Part shown: positions 37,400 through 46,977 of the stretch, one piece after another | Position numbering within the stretch: the first letter of the stretch is position 1 | Layout of the letters: every line of letters starts with the position of its first letter | Source: Cellulomonas telluris | GTDB taxonomy: Bacteria; Actinomycetota; Actinomycetes; Actinomycetales; Cellulomonadaceae | Assembly (NCBI RefSeq): GCF_004886325.1 | Contig: NZ_QXFN01000005.1 | Span: forward strand, 124,001 to 188,000 | Direction: 5' to 3' | DNA length: 64,000 nucleotides | Made by a program: the position numbers and the translations under genes | Notes under the pieces: generated by a model | What the model saw: only the letters and a program-made list of their open reading frames with translations | Told to the model about the DNA's origin: nothing | The model's database searches: none

Positions 37400-37400
37400 G

Positions 37401-37958
37401 TCAGCCCTCCGTCTCCACGTCGTCGTCCGCCACGTCGTCGTCCGTGCCGACACCGCTCAGGTCGACCTCGACCCGTCCGGAGCGCACGTCCGACCACGGG
37501 ACCGTGACGGGCGGCAGCTCCTTGGGCCGGCGCCCCTTGCCCGGGTCGGTCACCGGCACCACCACGACGTCCGGCTCGTCCTGCGCACCGACCTCGGCGA
37601 GCCGGCCGGCGACGACCCCGCCGTCGCCGCGCACCAGGGTCACCTTCCGCCCGATCGCGCGCCGCCAGTGCCGCGGCTGCGTCAGGGGGCGGTCCACGCC
37701 GGGGCTGCTGACCTCGAGCGTGTACGCACCGGGCAGGACGTCCGTCGCGTCGAGCGCGTCCGACACGGCCTGCGTCACCTCGCCGATGCGGTCGAGGTCG
37801 AGCTCGCCGTCGTCCTCCGCGGTGAGGTCCACCACGACGCGTACCACGGCGCGCGCCCCGGTGCCGGCCACCTCCAGCCCCTCCAGCAGGAGCCCGGCCG
37901 CCGTGACGGCGGGCTCCACGACCTCACGCACCCGGGGTGCGGCTGCTGGCGCGACCAT
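37401..37958 (-). CDS. rimP: Ribosome maturation factor RimP
   Basis: A 185-residue 30S assembly factor. The N-terminal domain has [21 protein letters not shown] and the [15 protein letters not shown] motif is diagnostic. The C-terminal SH3-like domain is followed by an acidic Asp-rich tail overlapping the nusA ribosome-binding region. The ATG is preceded by ACAGGAGG. First gene of the rimP-nusA-ylxR-infB-rbfA-truB cluster. A TAGGCT box (38028-38033) about 70 bases upstream is the likely -10 element. Confidence 0.95.
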   Translation of the reverse strand: MVAPAAAPRVREVVEPAVTAAGLLLEGLEVAGTGARAVVRVVVDLTAEDDGELDLDRIGEVTQAVSDALDATDVLPGAYTLEVSSPGVDRPLTQPRHWRRAIGRKVTLVRGDGGVVAGRLAEVGAQDEPDVVVVPVTDPGKGRRPKELPPVTVPWSDVRSGRVEVDLSGVGTDDDVADDDVETEG

Positions 37959-38027
37959 TTCGCGGCCTCCTGTCGGCTCTCGGCGCGGGCGGCACGAGCG
38001 GCGACCCTTGTGACGTTGTGGGACCCC

Positions 38028-38033
38028 AGCCTA
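38028..38033 (-). promoter_or_regulatory. Candidate -10 box for the rimP operon
   Basis: Minus-strand TAGGCT lies about 70 bases upstream of the rimP ATG, between it and the divergent lipoprotein gene. This transcript would carry a leader with a Shine-Dalgarno. No good -35 is visible. Confidence 0.4.
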
Positions 38034-38099
38034 ACGACTCACGGCGGGCGCCCCGTCCCTGCACGGCCGCGCCCGTCCCGCGTGGGAGGATCGCGCCCG

Positions 38100-39134
38100 A
38101 TGGACCGCCCCGCCTCCCCCGCCCCCTCCCGCCGGACGGCGCGCCGCCGCGCCCTGGTCGTGGTCGCCCTGGTGCTCCCGCTCGCGGCGTGCGGCCTCCG
38201 CCTGGAGACGCCGCCCCCCACGGAGCCGAGCCCCGACGCCGTCGAGCAGGTGCGCGGACGCACGGTCGCCGACGCCCTCGACCTGGCGGCGGACGCCGAC
38301 GGCCTCGCCGCGGCCGCGCCCGAGGGCCCGGTGCGCGACGTGCTCGAGGACGTCGCCGCGCACTCCGCGCGCCACGCCGAGGAGGCGGGCGGCGTGTACG
38401 ACTCGGGGCTGCCGCAGCCGTCGCCGTCCACGACCCCGGTGCCGAGCCCCCTGCCCGACGCCGCCGGCCTGCTGTCCGAGCTCGTGGAGGACGCGGCCAC
38501 GGCCACGACCGACGCGGACGCGGTGCCCGACGGCCCTCTCGCGCGCCTCGTCGCGTCGGTGGCGACGTCCCGGGCGGAGCTCGCGGAGCGCCTGGCCACC
38601 GCCGCGGGGCTGCCCCTGCCGGCCCCCGGCGAGGACACGGCCGAGGCGGAGCCGACGGCCACCGCCACCGCCACCGCCACGCCGACGTCGACCCCGGCGG
38701 CGCGGGCCGACGCCGACGCCCTCGCCGGCCTCGCGCTGGCGCACGACGAGGCCGCCTACGCGTTCGAGGTGCTCGCCGCGCGGCGTACCGGGGACGCGCG
38801 GACGGACGCCTCCAGCACCGCCGCACGGCACCGCGCCGCAGCGGACGGCTGGGCGGTGGCGGCCGGCGTCGCCGGCCGTCCGGCCGACCCCCGGCGCGCC
38901 GCCTACGCGCTGCCCGCCGCCCTCGACGACGCCGCGGTGCTCGACGACCTGGCCCGCCGGGTGGAGTCCGCCGTCGCCGACGCCTACGCGACCGCGGTGG
39001 CGGTCGCGCCTCCCGGTGGCCGCGCGGCGCTCGTCGCCGGGCTGCGCGACGCGCACGCCGCCGCGGCCGCACGGGGAGCCGCACCGGTCCCCTTCCCCGG
39101 GATGCCCGAGCTCGCGGCCGAGCCGGTCGGCTGA
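38100..39134 (+). CDS. Lipoprotein with DUF4439-type ferritin-like domain
   Basis: A 344-residue predicted lipoprotein. An Arg-rich n-region, a hydrophobic stretch and the lipobox LPLAAC-G (Cys near 31) predict lipid attachment and an extracytoplasmic location. Pro/Thr-rich linkers (near 110-125 and 180-200, the second a Thr-Ala repeat) surround helical parts. The C-terminal 140 residues (LALAHDEAAYAFEVLAARR and onward) match the helical DUF4439 domain found in actinobacterial proteins beside rimP. Function unknown. It is divergent from rimP, and its stop faces the proS stop with 22 bases between. Confidence 0.8.
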   Translation: MDRPASPAPSRRTARRRALVVVALVLPLAACGLRLETPPPTEPSPDAVEQVRGRTVADALDLAADADGLAAAAPEGPVRDVLEDVAAHSARHAEEAGGVYDSGLPQPSPSTTPVPSPLPDAAGLLSELVEDAATATTDADAVPDGPLARLVASVATSRAELAERLATAAGLPLPAPGEDTAEAEPTATATATATPTSTPAARADADALAGLALAHDEAAYAFEVLAARRTGDARTDASSTAARHRAAADGWAVAAGVAGRPADPRRAAYALPAALDDAAVLDDLARRVESAVADAYATAVAVAPPGGRAALVAGLRDAHAAAAARGAAPVPFPGMPELAAEPVG

Positions 39135-39156
39135 GCGCCCGGCGGGCGGACCGCCG

Positions 39157-40950
39157 TCAGCCCGCGAGCAGCCCGTCGACGAGCTCGGCCACGTGGTCCG
39201 CGGCCGTCTCGACCGCGACCTGCTCGGCGGCGCCGCCGGCACGCGGACGCACCTCGACGACGCCGTCGGCGAGGCCGCGGCCCACGACGACGACCAGCGG
39301 CACGCCGAGCAGCTCCGCGTCGGCGAACTTCACGCCCGGCGAGACCTTCGGCCGGTCGTCGTAGAGCACCTCGACGCCACGCGCCGCGAGCGTCGTGGCG
39401 AGCGCCTCCGCCGCCTCGAAGACCGCGGCGTCCTTGCCGGTCGCGACCACGTGCACGTGCGCCGGCGCGACGTGCGCCGGCCACGCCAGCCCGCGCTCGT
39501 CGTGGTTCGCCTCGGCGAGCGCGGCGAGGACGCGCGTCACCCCGATGCCGTAGGAGCCCATCGTGACCACGACGGACTTGCCGTTCTGGTCGAGGACGGT
39601 CAGCCCCAGCGCCTGCGCGTACTTGCGGCCGAGCTGGAAGATGTGGCCGATCTCGATGCCGCGCGCGAGCTCGAGCGGGCCCGAGCCGTCGGGCGCGGGG
39701 TCGCCGGCACGCACCTCGGCGGCCTCGACGGTGCCGTCCGCGGTGAAGTCACGGCCCGCGACGAGGTCGAACACGTGCCGCCCGGGCTCGTTCGCCCCGG
39801 TGATCCAACGCGTGCCGGGCACGACGCGGGGGTCCAGCAGGTAGCGCACGGACGTCCGCTCGCCGTCGTCGCCGACCGGCGCGTTCGGGCCGAGCACGCC
39901 GGGGCCGATGTACCCGCGCACGAGCTCGGGGTGCGCCGCGAAGTCCGCGTCCCCGGCCGGCTCGACCTCGGCCGGAGCCACGCCGGCCTCGAGCCGCTTG
40001 AGGTCGACCTCGCGGTCGCCGGGCAGCCCGACCACGACGAGCTCGCGCTCGCCCGTGGGGTGCACGAGCGCCAGCACCACGTTCTTCAGGGTGTCGGCGG
40101 CGGTCCAGGACCGGTCGGGGCGCGGCACGTGCGCGTTCGCGTGCGCGACCAGGGTCTCGATGGTGGGGGTGCCGGGGGTGTCCTCGACGTGCGCGGCCGG
40201 TGCGTCCGCCCAGTCGAGGGGCTCGGGCGGGAGGGTGGTGACGGCCTCGACGTTGGCCGCGTACCCGCCCGCGGAGCGCACGAACGTGTCCTCGCCGATC
40301 GGCGTCGGCGTCAGGAACTCCTCGGACCGCGACCCGCCCATCGCGCCCGACGTGGCGGCCACGATGACGTACTCGAGCCCCAGGCGGTCGAAGATCCGCT
40401 GGTACGCGCCGCGCTGCGCCTCGTAGGACGCGGCCAGGCCCTCGTCGTCCACGTCGAAGGAGTACGCGTCCTTCATGACGAACTCGCGGCCGCGGATGAG
40501 GCCGGCGCGCGGCCGCGCCTCGTCCCGGTACTTCGTCTGGATCTGGAACAGCGCGAGCGGCAGGTCCTTGTACGACGAGTACAGGTCCTTGACCAGCAGC
40601 GTGAACATCTCCTCGTGCGTGGGCGCGAGGAGGTAGTCGCCGTCCTTGCGGTCCTTGAGCCGGAAGATGTTCGGCCCGTACTCGGTCCAGCGCCCCGTCG
40701 CCTCGTACGGCTCCTTCGGCAGCAGCGCCGGGAAGTGCACCTCCTGCGCGCCGATCGAGGCCATCTCCTCGCGGACGACCTGCTCGACCTTCGCGAGCAC
40801 GCGCAGCCCGAGCGGCAGCCAGGTGTAGATGCCGGGTGCGGCGCGGCGGATGTACCCGGCGCGCACGAGCAGCCTGTGGCTGGCCACCTCGGCGTCGGCA
40901 GGGTCCTCGCGCAGGGTGCGGACGAAGAGCGTGGACATGCGCAGGAGCAT
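39157..40950 (-). CDS. proS: Prolyl-tRNA synthetase
   Basis: A 597-residue class II aminoacyl-tRNA synthetase of the bacterial type. Motif 1 lies in [17 protein letters not shown], motif 2 in [20 protein letters not shown] and motif 3 in [15 protein letters not shown] long insertion (about 225-400) between motifs 2 and 3 is the editing domain that clears Ala-tRNA(Pro), and the C-terminal anticodon-binding domain follows. The ATG at 40950 (MLLRMSTLF) is preferred over the internal ATG at 40938 because a TAGGCT box ends 7 bases before it. Confidence 0.97.
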   Translation of the reverse strand: MLLRMSTLFVRTLREDPADAEVASHRLLVRAGYIRRAAPGIYTWLPLGLRVLAKVEQVVREEMASIGAQEVHFPALLPKEPYEATGRWTEYGPNIFRLKDRKDGDYLLAPTHEEMFTLLVKDLYSSYKDLPLALFQIQTKYRDEARPRAGLIRGREFVMKDAYSFDVDDEGLAASYEAQRGAYQRIFDRLGLEYVIVAATSGAMGGSRSEEFLTPTPIGEDTFVRSAGGYAANVEAVTTLPPEPLDWADAPAAHVEDTPGTPTIETLVAHANAHVPRPDRSWTAADTLKNVVLALVHPTGERELVVVGLPGDREVDLKRLEAGVAPAEVEPAGDADFAAHPELVRGYIGPGVLGPNAPVGDDGERTSVRYLLDPRVVPGTRWITGANEPGRHVFDLVAGRDFTADGTVEAAEVRAGDPAPDGSGPLELARGIEIGHIFQLGRKYAQALGLTVLDQNGKSVVVTMGSYGIGVTRVLAALAEANHDERGLAWPAHVAPAHVHVVATGKDAAVFEAAEALATTLAARGVEVLYDDRPKVSPGVKFADAELLGVPLVVVVGRGLADGVVEVRPRAGGAAEQVAVETAADHVAELVDGLLAG

Positions 40951-40957
40951 GGGAGGG

Positions 40958-40963
40958 AGCCTA
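40958..40963 (-). promoter_or_regulatory. Probable -10 box of proS (leaderless)
   Basis: Minus-strand TAGGCT ends 7 bases before the proS ATG at 40950. Confidence 0.5.
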
Positions 40964-41047
40964 GTGGCCGGGGCAGGGCGCTCCGTGCCGGGTGCGGGCG
41001 CTGCCGACGGCGTGCGCGCTGTCGGTGCCGTGCGCCACGATGGCCCC

Positions 41048-41938
41048 GTGCCCGAGCTGCCGGAGGTCGAGGCGCTCGCGCGGTACCTGCGCGGGCGCAC
41101 GGTCGGCCGCACCCTCACGCGCGTCGAGGTCGCGGCGATCAGCGCGCTGAAGACGTTCCGTCCCGCGCCCACGGCGCTGCGCGGCGGCACCGTGCTCGAC
41201 GTCGGCCGGCACGGCAAGTGGCTCGACGCGGCCGTCGAGACGCCCGCGGACGGCGTGCTCCACCTGGTGTGGCACCTGTCCCGCGCCGGCTGGGTGCGCT
41301 GGTACGACGCCCTCCCCGAGCGCCCGGCCCGCCCGGGGAAGTCACCGATCGCGCTGCGGGTGGGCTTCGACGACGGCTCCGGGTTCGACCTGACGGAGGC
41401 GGGGACGCGCAAGCGCCTGGCCGTGCACGTCGTGGCCGACCCCGCGGAGGTGCCGCAGATCGCGACCCTCGGCGTCGAGCCGCTGTCGGACGCGTTCACG
41501 CCGGAGCTGCTGGGCGAGCTGCTCGCGGCACGCAACCAGCAGGTCAAGGGCCTGCTGCGCGACCAGGGCACCATCGCAGGCATCGGGAACGCGTACTCGG
41601 ACGAGATCCTGCTCGTCACCCGCACGAGCCCGTTCGCGCCGACGCGCTCGTACGACGAGGCGCGCACGCAGCGCCTGCACGCCGCGATCCGGTCGGTGCT
41701 GACCGAGGCGGTGGAGGCGGCGTCGGGCAAGCCGGCGGCGGAGCTGAAGGACGGCAAACGCCAGGGGATGCGGGTGCACGGCCGCACCGGTGAGCCGTGC
41801 CCCGGGTGGGACGGCGTGCCGTGCGGGGACACGGTGCACGAGGTCTCGTTCGCCGACTCGTCCCTGCAGTACTGCCCGACCTGCCAGACCGGGGGCAAGC
41901 CGCTCGCGGACCGCCGGCTCTCGCGCCTGCTGCGCTGA
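41048..41938 (+). CDS. Fpg/Nei-family DNA glycosylase
   Basis: A 296-residue base-excision glycosylase/AP lyase. It begins MPELPEVE, with catalytic Pro2 and Glu3, and has the helix-two-turn-helix segment [21 protein letters not shown]. The C-terminal zinc finger ends in YCPTCQTGG. Its first Cys pair is spaced C-x7-C ([12 protein letters not shown]) instead of C-x2-C, a four- to five-residue insertion in the zinc loop. The closest match is the Fpg-like group common in actinobacteria. The lesion preference is not predictable. The GTG at 41048 follows a CACGAT box by 6 bases. It is divergent from proS. Confidence 0.9.
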   Translation: MPELPEVEALARYLRGRTVGRTLTRVEVAAISALKTFRPAPTALRGGTVLDVGRHGKWLDAAVETPADGVLHLVWHLSRAGWVRWYDALPERPARPGKSPIALRVGFDDGSGFDLTEAGTRKRLAVHVVADPAEVPQIATLGVEPLSDAFTPELLGELLAARNQQVKGLLRDQGTIAGIGNAYSDEILLVTRTSPFAPTRSYDEARTQRLHAAIRSVLTEAVEAASGKPAAELKDGKRQGMRVHGRTGEPCPGWDGVPCGDTVHEVSFADSSLQYCPTCQTGGKPLADRRLSRLLR

Positions 41939-41951
41939 CCCGCCCGCGCCC

Positions 41952-42857
41952 TCAGAAGAGGACGGTGGCGTACTCCCCCACCTGGCGGAAGCCCACCGCC
42001 TGGTACGCGCGGACGGCCCGCGTGTTGTACCCGTTCACGTACAGGGAGACCGTGGGCGCGAGGTCCGCCCGCGCGGCCTCGACGACGGCGGCCATGCCGC
42101 GCTCCGAGAGCCGTTCACCGCGGCGCTCCGGGTCCACCCACACGCCCTGCACCTGCGCGACTCCCCCGGCCACGGCGGGCACCTCGGCCTTGAAGACCAC
42201 CCGCGGGCGGCGCCACGGGCCGCCCCCGGGGTCGATGCGCACGAACGACCGACCCTGCTCGATGAGCAGCCGCACGCGCTGCTCGTAGGGCCCTCCGGGA
42301 CCGCTCGCCGGGGAGTACCCGACCTCCTCGGTGAACATGCGGATGCAGGCCGGGAGCACGGCGTCGTACTCGGTCGGGACCGAGCGGCGCACGGCGGGGT
42401 CCGGCGCGACGGCCGGCTCGTGGTCGATGACCATCGACGGCTGGCTCGCGCGCACCTCGCGCTCGGCGGGCCAGGACCCGCGCAGCCGGGACCACAGGCC
42501 GAGCACGCCCTCGGCCTGGCCGACGATCGAGGAGCAACGCCGGCCGCGGGTCCGCCCGAGATCCGCGAACGCCGCGAGGGCGCGCGCCGTGGCGGCGTCG
42601 TCGTGCGTGGCGAGGACGGGCACGAGGTTCGCCCCGACCCAGCAGACGGCCAGCAGCGCGTCGTCCTCGGCGTAGCCCCACAGCTCGCCCCCGGCGCGGC
42701 GCAGTCCCGTCAGGGCGGCCTGCTCGAGCCGGCTCGACGCCAGCACGGAGCCGACCGGGTCGGCGGCGCAGACGGCCAGGGCCGCGGGCACGTCCTCGTC
42801 CGCGAGGACCGCTGCCCCGGTGCGCCCCCCGAGCGCGGTCACGTGCGCCGCCGTCAT
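41952..42857 (-). CDS. GNAT acetyltransferase with DUF4081 N-terminal domain
   Basis: A 301-residue protein. The N-terminal half ([21 protein letters not shown] onward) matches DUF4081, and the C-terminal half (about 150-301) is a GNAT domain whose acetyl-CoA motif is [19 protein letters not shown], ending in [20 protein letters not shown]. The equivalent gene follows ispG in mycobacteria (Rv2867c), so the location is conserved. The acceptor is unknown. It starts 51 bases after the ispG stop. Confidence 0.9.
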   Translation of the reverse strand: MTAAHVTALGGRTGAAVLADEDVPAALAVCAADPVGSVLASSRLEQAALTGLRRAGGELWGYAEDDALLAVCWVGANLVPVLATHDDAATARALAAFADLGRTRGRRCSSIVGQAEGVLGLWSRLRGSWPAEREVRASQPSMVIDHEPAVAPDPAVRRSVPTEYDAVLPACIRMFTEEVGYSPASGPGGPYEQRVRLLIEQGRSFVRIDPGGGPWRRPRVVFKAEVPAVAGGVAQVQGVWVDPERRGERLSERGMAAVVEAARADLAPTVSLYVNGYNTRAVRAYQAVGFRQVGEYATVLF

Positions 42858-42908
42858 GAGCCGATCATGCCGCAGAGCGCCGGACCGCGCCCGGCCGGTG
42901 CCGCGACG

Positions 42909-44063
42909 TCAACCGACGGAGACGACGGGCGAGCCGCCCTCGCTCGGCTCCATCGTGTCGGCGATGCGCATGGCCTCCTCGATGAGCGTCTCGACGATCA
43001 TCGACTCCGGCACCGTCTTGACGACCTCGCCCTTGACGAAGATCTGGCCCTTGCCGTTGCCCGACGCGACGCCGAGGTCCGCCTCGCGCGCCTCGCCCGG
43101 CCCGTTGACGACGCAGCCCATGACGGCGACGCGCAGCGGGACCTCCATGCCCTCGAGGCCGGCGGTCACCTTCTCGGCGAGCGTGTAGACGTCGACCTGC
43201 GCACGGCCGCACGACGGGCACGAGACGATCTCGAGCTTGCGGGGACGCAGGTTGAGCGCCTGCAGGATCTGGATGCCGACCTTGACCTCCTCGACGGGAG
43301 GCGCGGACAGCGAGACCCGGATGGTGTCGCCGATGCCCTTGCTGAGCAGGGCGCCGAAGGCCGTGGCCGACTTGATCGTGCCCTGGAAGGCCGGACCGGC
43401 CTCGGTGACACCGAGGTGCAGCGGCCAGTCCCCGCGCTCGGCGAGCAGCTCGTAGGCGCGCACCATGACCACCGGGTCGTTGTGCTTCACGGAGATCTTG
43501 AAGTCGTGGAAGCCGTGCTCCTCGAAGAGGGACGCCTCCCACACCGCCGACTCGACGAGCGCCTCGGGCGTCGCCTTGCCGTACTTCGCGAGCAGGCGCG
43601 GGTCGAGCGAGCCGGCGTTGACGCCGATGCGGATCGACGTGCCGGCGTCGGCGGCCGCCTTCGCGATCTCCTTGACCTGGTCGTCGAACTTGCGGATGTT
43701 GCCGGGGTTGACCCGGACGGCCGCGCAGCCGGCGTCGATCGCGGCGAACACGTACTTCGGCTGGAAGTGGATGTCGGCGATGACCGGGATCTGCGACTTG
43801 CGCGCGATGGCAGGCAGCGCCTCCGCGTCGTCCTGGCTGGGGACCGCGACGCGCACGATGTCGCACCCGGCGGCCGTCAGCTCGGCGATCTGCTGGAGGG
43901 TCGCGTTGATGTCGGTCGTCGGGGTCGTGGTCATCGACTGCACCGAGACCGGGGCGTCGCCGCCGACCTCGACCTTGCCGACGCGGATCTTGCGGGACTT
44001 CCGGCGCGGGGCGAGGACCGGCGCCGGTGCCTGCGGCATGCCGAGGCTGATCGGGGTGCTCAC
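42909..44063 (-). CDS. ispG: 4-hydroxy-3-methylbut-2-enyl diphosphate synthase
   Basis: A 384-residue iron-sulfur enzyme of the non-mevalonate isoprenoid pathway. The N-terminal TIM barrel contains the [13 protein letters not shown] block. The C-terminal part holds the [4Fe-4S] ligands in [12 protein letters not shown] (two Cys) and [10 protein letters not shown] (third Cys). The product feeds isoprenoid precursor synthesis together with dxr, encoded 3 kb upstream on the same strand. The order dxr ... rip1-ispG-GNAT is the actinobacterial one. Confidence 0.96.
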   Translation of the reverse strand: MSTPISLGMPQAPAPVLAPRRKSRKIRVGKVEVGGDAPVSVQSMTTTPTTDINATLQQIAELTAAGCDIVRVAVPSQDDAEALPAIARKSQIPVIADIHFQPKYVFAAIDAGCAAVRVNPGNIRKFDDQVKEIAKAAADAGTSIRIGVNAGSLDPRLLAKYGKATPEALVESAVWEASLFEEHGFHDFKISVKHNDPVVMVRAYELLAERGDWPLHLGVTEAGPAFQGTIKSATAFGALLSKGIGDTIRVSLSAPPVEEVKVGIQILQALNLRPRKLEIVSCPSCGRAQVDVYTLAEKVTAGLEGMEVPLRVAVMGCVVNGPGEAREADLGVASGNGKGQIFVKGEVVKTVPESMIVETLIEEAMRIADTMEPSEGGSPVVSVG

Positions 44064-44166
44064 GCGTCCATCATCCCACCGAGCGGACGCGAACCGGCCC
44101 GTCCCGCCGGACGTTCACCGAGCCCTCACGTGGCTCACCTGCGGCGACGCGGCACGGTGGCCGACG

Positions 44167-45480
44167 TCACAGGATCGTGACGGGGTTGACGATGTCCGCG
44201 TACACGAGCAGCAGCCCGACCGCGCCGAGCACGACGAAGACCGAGTACGCCAGCGGGACGAGACGCGCGGTGTCGAAGGGACGGGGACGCTCGCCGCCCC
44301 GCACGCGCGCCACCTGGCGCCGCGCGCCCTCCCAGAGGGCCGCCGCCACGTGCCCGCCGTCGAGGGGCGGCAGCGGGATGAGGTTGAAGACGAAGAGCGC
44401 GAGGTTGAGCATCGCCAGCGTCGACAGCAGGCCCGCCGCGCGGACCGCGAGGGTCTGGGTCTCCAGCGAGGCGATCTCGCCGGCGAACCGCCCGACCCCC
44501 ACGATGCCGACGATCGAGGTGTCGTCCCGCTCGCCCCCGGTGACGGTGGTCCGCACCAGGTCGACGACGCGGCCCGGCAGCGTCCCCACCACGGAGACCG
44601 TGTCCCACGTCCGCGCCGCGGTGAAGGCGAGCGCCGACCTCACCGACTGGCGCTGCACCTCCTCGGACGGCGTCACGCCCAGGAAGCCGACGGGGCGGGT
44701 CACGACGGCGCCGTCGTCGTCGGTCACGACGGAGCCGTCGTCGGCGGTGACGGGACGCTCGGCGACGACCGGGGTCACGGACAGCTCCACGCGGTCGCCG
44801 TCACGCTCGACCACGACGGGCACCGCCTCGCCGCCGGAGCCACGGATCAGGCCCGTGAGCTGCTCCCAGGACTCGACCGGCCTGCCGTCGTACGACACGA
44901 CGGTGTCGCCGGGGCGCAGGCCCGCGGCCGCGCCGGGGGCCTGCGGGTCGTCCGCGGTGCAGCCGCGATCGGCCGGTGCGTCGGCCGGGACGACGCACTC
45001 GGACACCGACGACAGCGTCGGCACGAGCGTCGGCACTCCGATCCCGACGTACGCGACCACGACGAGGACCGCCGCGATGAACAGGTTCATCACCGGGCCG
45101 CCGAGCATGACCACGAGCTTCTTCGGCGTGGACAGCCGGTAGAAGGCCCGGTGGTCCTCCCCCGGCCGGATCTCCTCGGCGCTCGCGGCGCGTGCGTCCG
45201 CGGCGAGCCGCTGCGCCCACGTGCGGGGGGCACGCGCCCCGACCGCCTCGTCCGGGGGGTACATGCCGATGAGGCGGACGTAGCCGCCGAGCGGGATCGC
45301 CTTGAGCCCGTACTCCGTCTCCCCGCGGGTCCGGGACCACAGCGTGGGCCCGAAGCCGACCATGTACTGGCTCACGCGCACGCCGAACCGCTTCGCCGGC
45401 ACCATGTGCCCGACCTCGTGCAGCGCGATCGACGCCAGCAGCACGACGACGAACACGAGAACGCCGACCAGCGCCTCCAC
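44167..45480 (-). CDS. rip1: Site-2 zinc metalloprotease (Rip1/RseP type)
   Basis: A 437-residue intramembrane protease that releases regulators from the membrane, typically by cutting anti-sigma factors. The zinc motif HEVGH lies in the first membrane helix (ASIALHEVGHMVPAKRF). One PDZ-like domain occupies about 160-270, and the second active-site motif LPPLDGGHV lies in the third helix region (near 370). The GTG at 45480 is chosen because the protein then starts directly with the first helix (VEALVGVLVFVVVLL) after a GAGGGGG site. In mycobacteria dxr, rip1 and ispG are adjacent. Here an opposite-strand gene lies between dxr and rip1. Confidence 0.94.
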   Translation of the reverse strand: MEALVGVLVFVVVLLASIALHEVGHMVPAKRFGVRVSQYMVGFGPTLWSRTRGETEYGLKAIPLGGYVRLIGMYPPDEAVGARAPRTWAQRLAADARAASAEEIRPGEDHRAFYRLSTPKKLVVMLGGPVMNLFIAAVLVVVAYVGIGVPTLVPTLSSVSECVVPADAPADRGCTADDPQAPGAAAGLRPGDTVVSYDGRPVESWEQLTGLIRGSGGEAVPVVVERDGDRVELSVTPVVAERPVTADDGSVVTDDDGAVVTRPVGFLGVTPSEEVQRQSVRSALAFTAARTWDTVSVVGTLPGRVVDLVRTTVTGGERDDTSIVGIVGVGRFAGEIASLETQTLAVRAAGLLSTLAMLNLALFVFNLIPLPPLDGGHVAAALWEGARRQVARVRGGERPRPFDTARLVPLAYSVFVVLGAVGLLLVYADIVNPVTIL

Positions 45481-45628
45481 GTGCCCACCCCCTCGACTCC
45501 CGCGCCGACGGCGCGTCCCGGTCCACGGCGTCCGACGCGCCGCGCGCGGACAGGCTAGCCCGCGCCGGCGCCAGGGTGCGCCCGCCTCCTGGGAGCCACC
45601 TGGGAGCGTCACCCGGGTGCCGCGCCGG

Positions 45629-45634
45629 TACGTT
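45629..45634 (+). promoter_or_regulatory. Probable -10 box of the FAD oxidoreductase gene (leaderless)
   Basis: TACGTT ends 6 bases before the GTG at 45641. Confidence 0.45.
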
Positions 45635-45640
45635 GGCCGG

Positions 45641-46966
45641 GTGCACCAGCTCGAGGGGCGCGGGACGGCCGCGGACGCACCGCACGCCGTGCTGTGGTGG
45701 GACCGGCTCGTCGCCGGCGACCCGGCGGCGGGCCGCCCGCGCCCTCCGCTCGACGGCGACACGACCGCGGACGTCGTCGTCGTCGGGGCGGGGTCGACCG
45801 GCGTCTGGACCGCCTACTACCTGCTCGAGGCCGACCCGTCGCTCGACGTCCTCGTCCTCGACGCGGACCGGGCGGGGGCGGGCGCCGGCGGTCGGTTGGC
45901 CGGCGCGGTGCCGACGCGGCCCCTCGGCGACCCCGACGCCGGCCGGGAGGACGTCGAGGAGGACCGGCAGCGGGACCTGCGCGCGGCCCTGCGGGACTCG
46001 GTCGTGGAGGTGGGCGGCGTGCTGGCCGCCGAGCAGGTCGACGCCGGGTTCCGCTACGGCGGGCTGGTGACCCTGGCCCGGACGTTCCCGGCCGTCGACC
46101 GCGTCGCCGCACGCGCGGCCGCCGCTCCCCGCCTGGGGGACGAGGAACGCCTGCTGGACGGCGTGGGCGCGGCCCGGCACGTGCGGGCCGAGGGGGTCCT
46201 GGCGGCGACCTGGAGCCCGGACGGCGCGCACGTCGACCCCGTCCGGCTGCAGCGGGGGCTGCTGGACGTGCTCGAGGCCCGAGGAGCGCGCGTCGCGGAG
46301 CGCACGGCCGCGCTGCGCGTCTCGCCGGGCGCCGTCGCGACCGTGCACGGGGTCGTGCGGGCGCCGCGCGTCGTGGTCACGACCGGGGCCACGACGGTCC
46401 CGGGCGCGCCGGGTGCCGCGTCGGTCGTCCGCTCGGGCGCGCTGGCCACCGAGCCGCTGCCCGAGGAGGTGTGGCAGGAGGTGGGGCTCGCGCCCGGCGT
46501 GACGGTCGTCGAGGACCGGCACCGCCCGCTCCAGCTCGTGCGCAGCACGGACGACCGGCTGGTCGCCGGCGGCGCGCCCGACGACCTCCTGCGCGTGGCC
46601 GACCTGCTCCCGGCGGTGCGGCACCACGCGGTGACGCACGTGTGGACCGCCCGGCACGGCGTGACGGGCGACGGCCGCCCGGCGGTCGGCCTGGACGCGG
46701 GCAGCGGGATCGCCTGGGGCGTCGGTGCCGGCGTCGGGGGTCCCGCCCTCGCGAACCTCGCCGGACGCGTCCTCGCCGACCTGGTCACTGGCGCCGGATC
46801 CGCCCTGACCGAGCTCCCGTGGGTGCGCCGGCCGGCGGAACCGTCCCGGCTCGCGGTGCCGCCCGCGGTCCGCGACGCCGCCGCCGCGTGGGCGGACCGC
46901 GCCGAGGAGCGCCGCGGGCGCGTGCCCGCCCTCGCCGGGCTGCTCGCGCGCCGGCTCCCCCGCTGA
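45641..46966 (+). CDS. FAD-dependent oxidoreductase (DAO family)
   Basis: A 441-residue flavoprotein of the D-amino-acid-oxidase/glycine-oxidase family. The FAD-binding loop VVVVGAGSTGVWTAYYLLE lies near residue 47, followed by the second Rossmann strand VLVLDADRAGAGAGGRLAGA. The C-terminal DAO motif region ends around WGVGAGVGGPALANLAGRVL. The substrate is unknown. Relatives oxidise amines or amino acids. It is oriented against its neighbours, occupying the gap between dxr and rip1. Its start is supported by the TACGTT box 6 bases upstream. Confidence 0.85.
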   Translation: MHQLEGRGTAADAPHAVLWWDRLVAGDPAAGRPRPPLDGDTTADVVVVGAGSTGVWTAYYLLEADPSLDVLVLDADRAGAGAGGRLAGAVPTRPLGDPDAGREDVEEDRQRDLRAALRDSVVEVGGVLAAEQVDAGFRYGGLVTLARTFPAVDRVAARAAAAPRLGDEERLLDGVGAARHVRAEGVLAATWSPDGAHVDPVRLQRGLLDVLEARGARVAERTAALRVSPGAVATVHGVVRAPRVVVTTGATTVPGAPGAASVVRSGALATEPLPEEVWQEVGLAPGVTVVEDRHRPLQLVRSTDDRLVAGGAPDDLLRVADLLPAVRHHAVTHVWTARHGVTGDGRPAVGLDAGSGIAWGVGAGVGGPALANLAGRVLADLVTGAGSALTELPWVRRPAEPSRLAVPPAVRDAAAAWADRAEERRGRVPALAGLLARRLPR

Positions 46967-46977
46967 GTCGCGCGGCG

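Noticed and set aside
32768-37507. A 1579-codon plus-strand frame opposite infB, ylxR and nusA
   Set aside because: It is antisense to well-recognised genes, has low-complexity composition and no recognisable motif.
38655-38700. ACCGCC-type short repeat as a mobile or phase-variation element
   Set aside because: It encodes the Thr-Ala linker of the lipoprotein and is imperfect. There is no sign of frame-switching potential.
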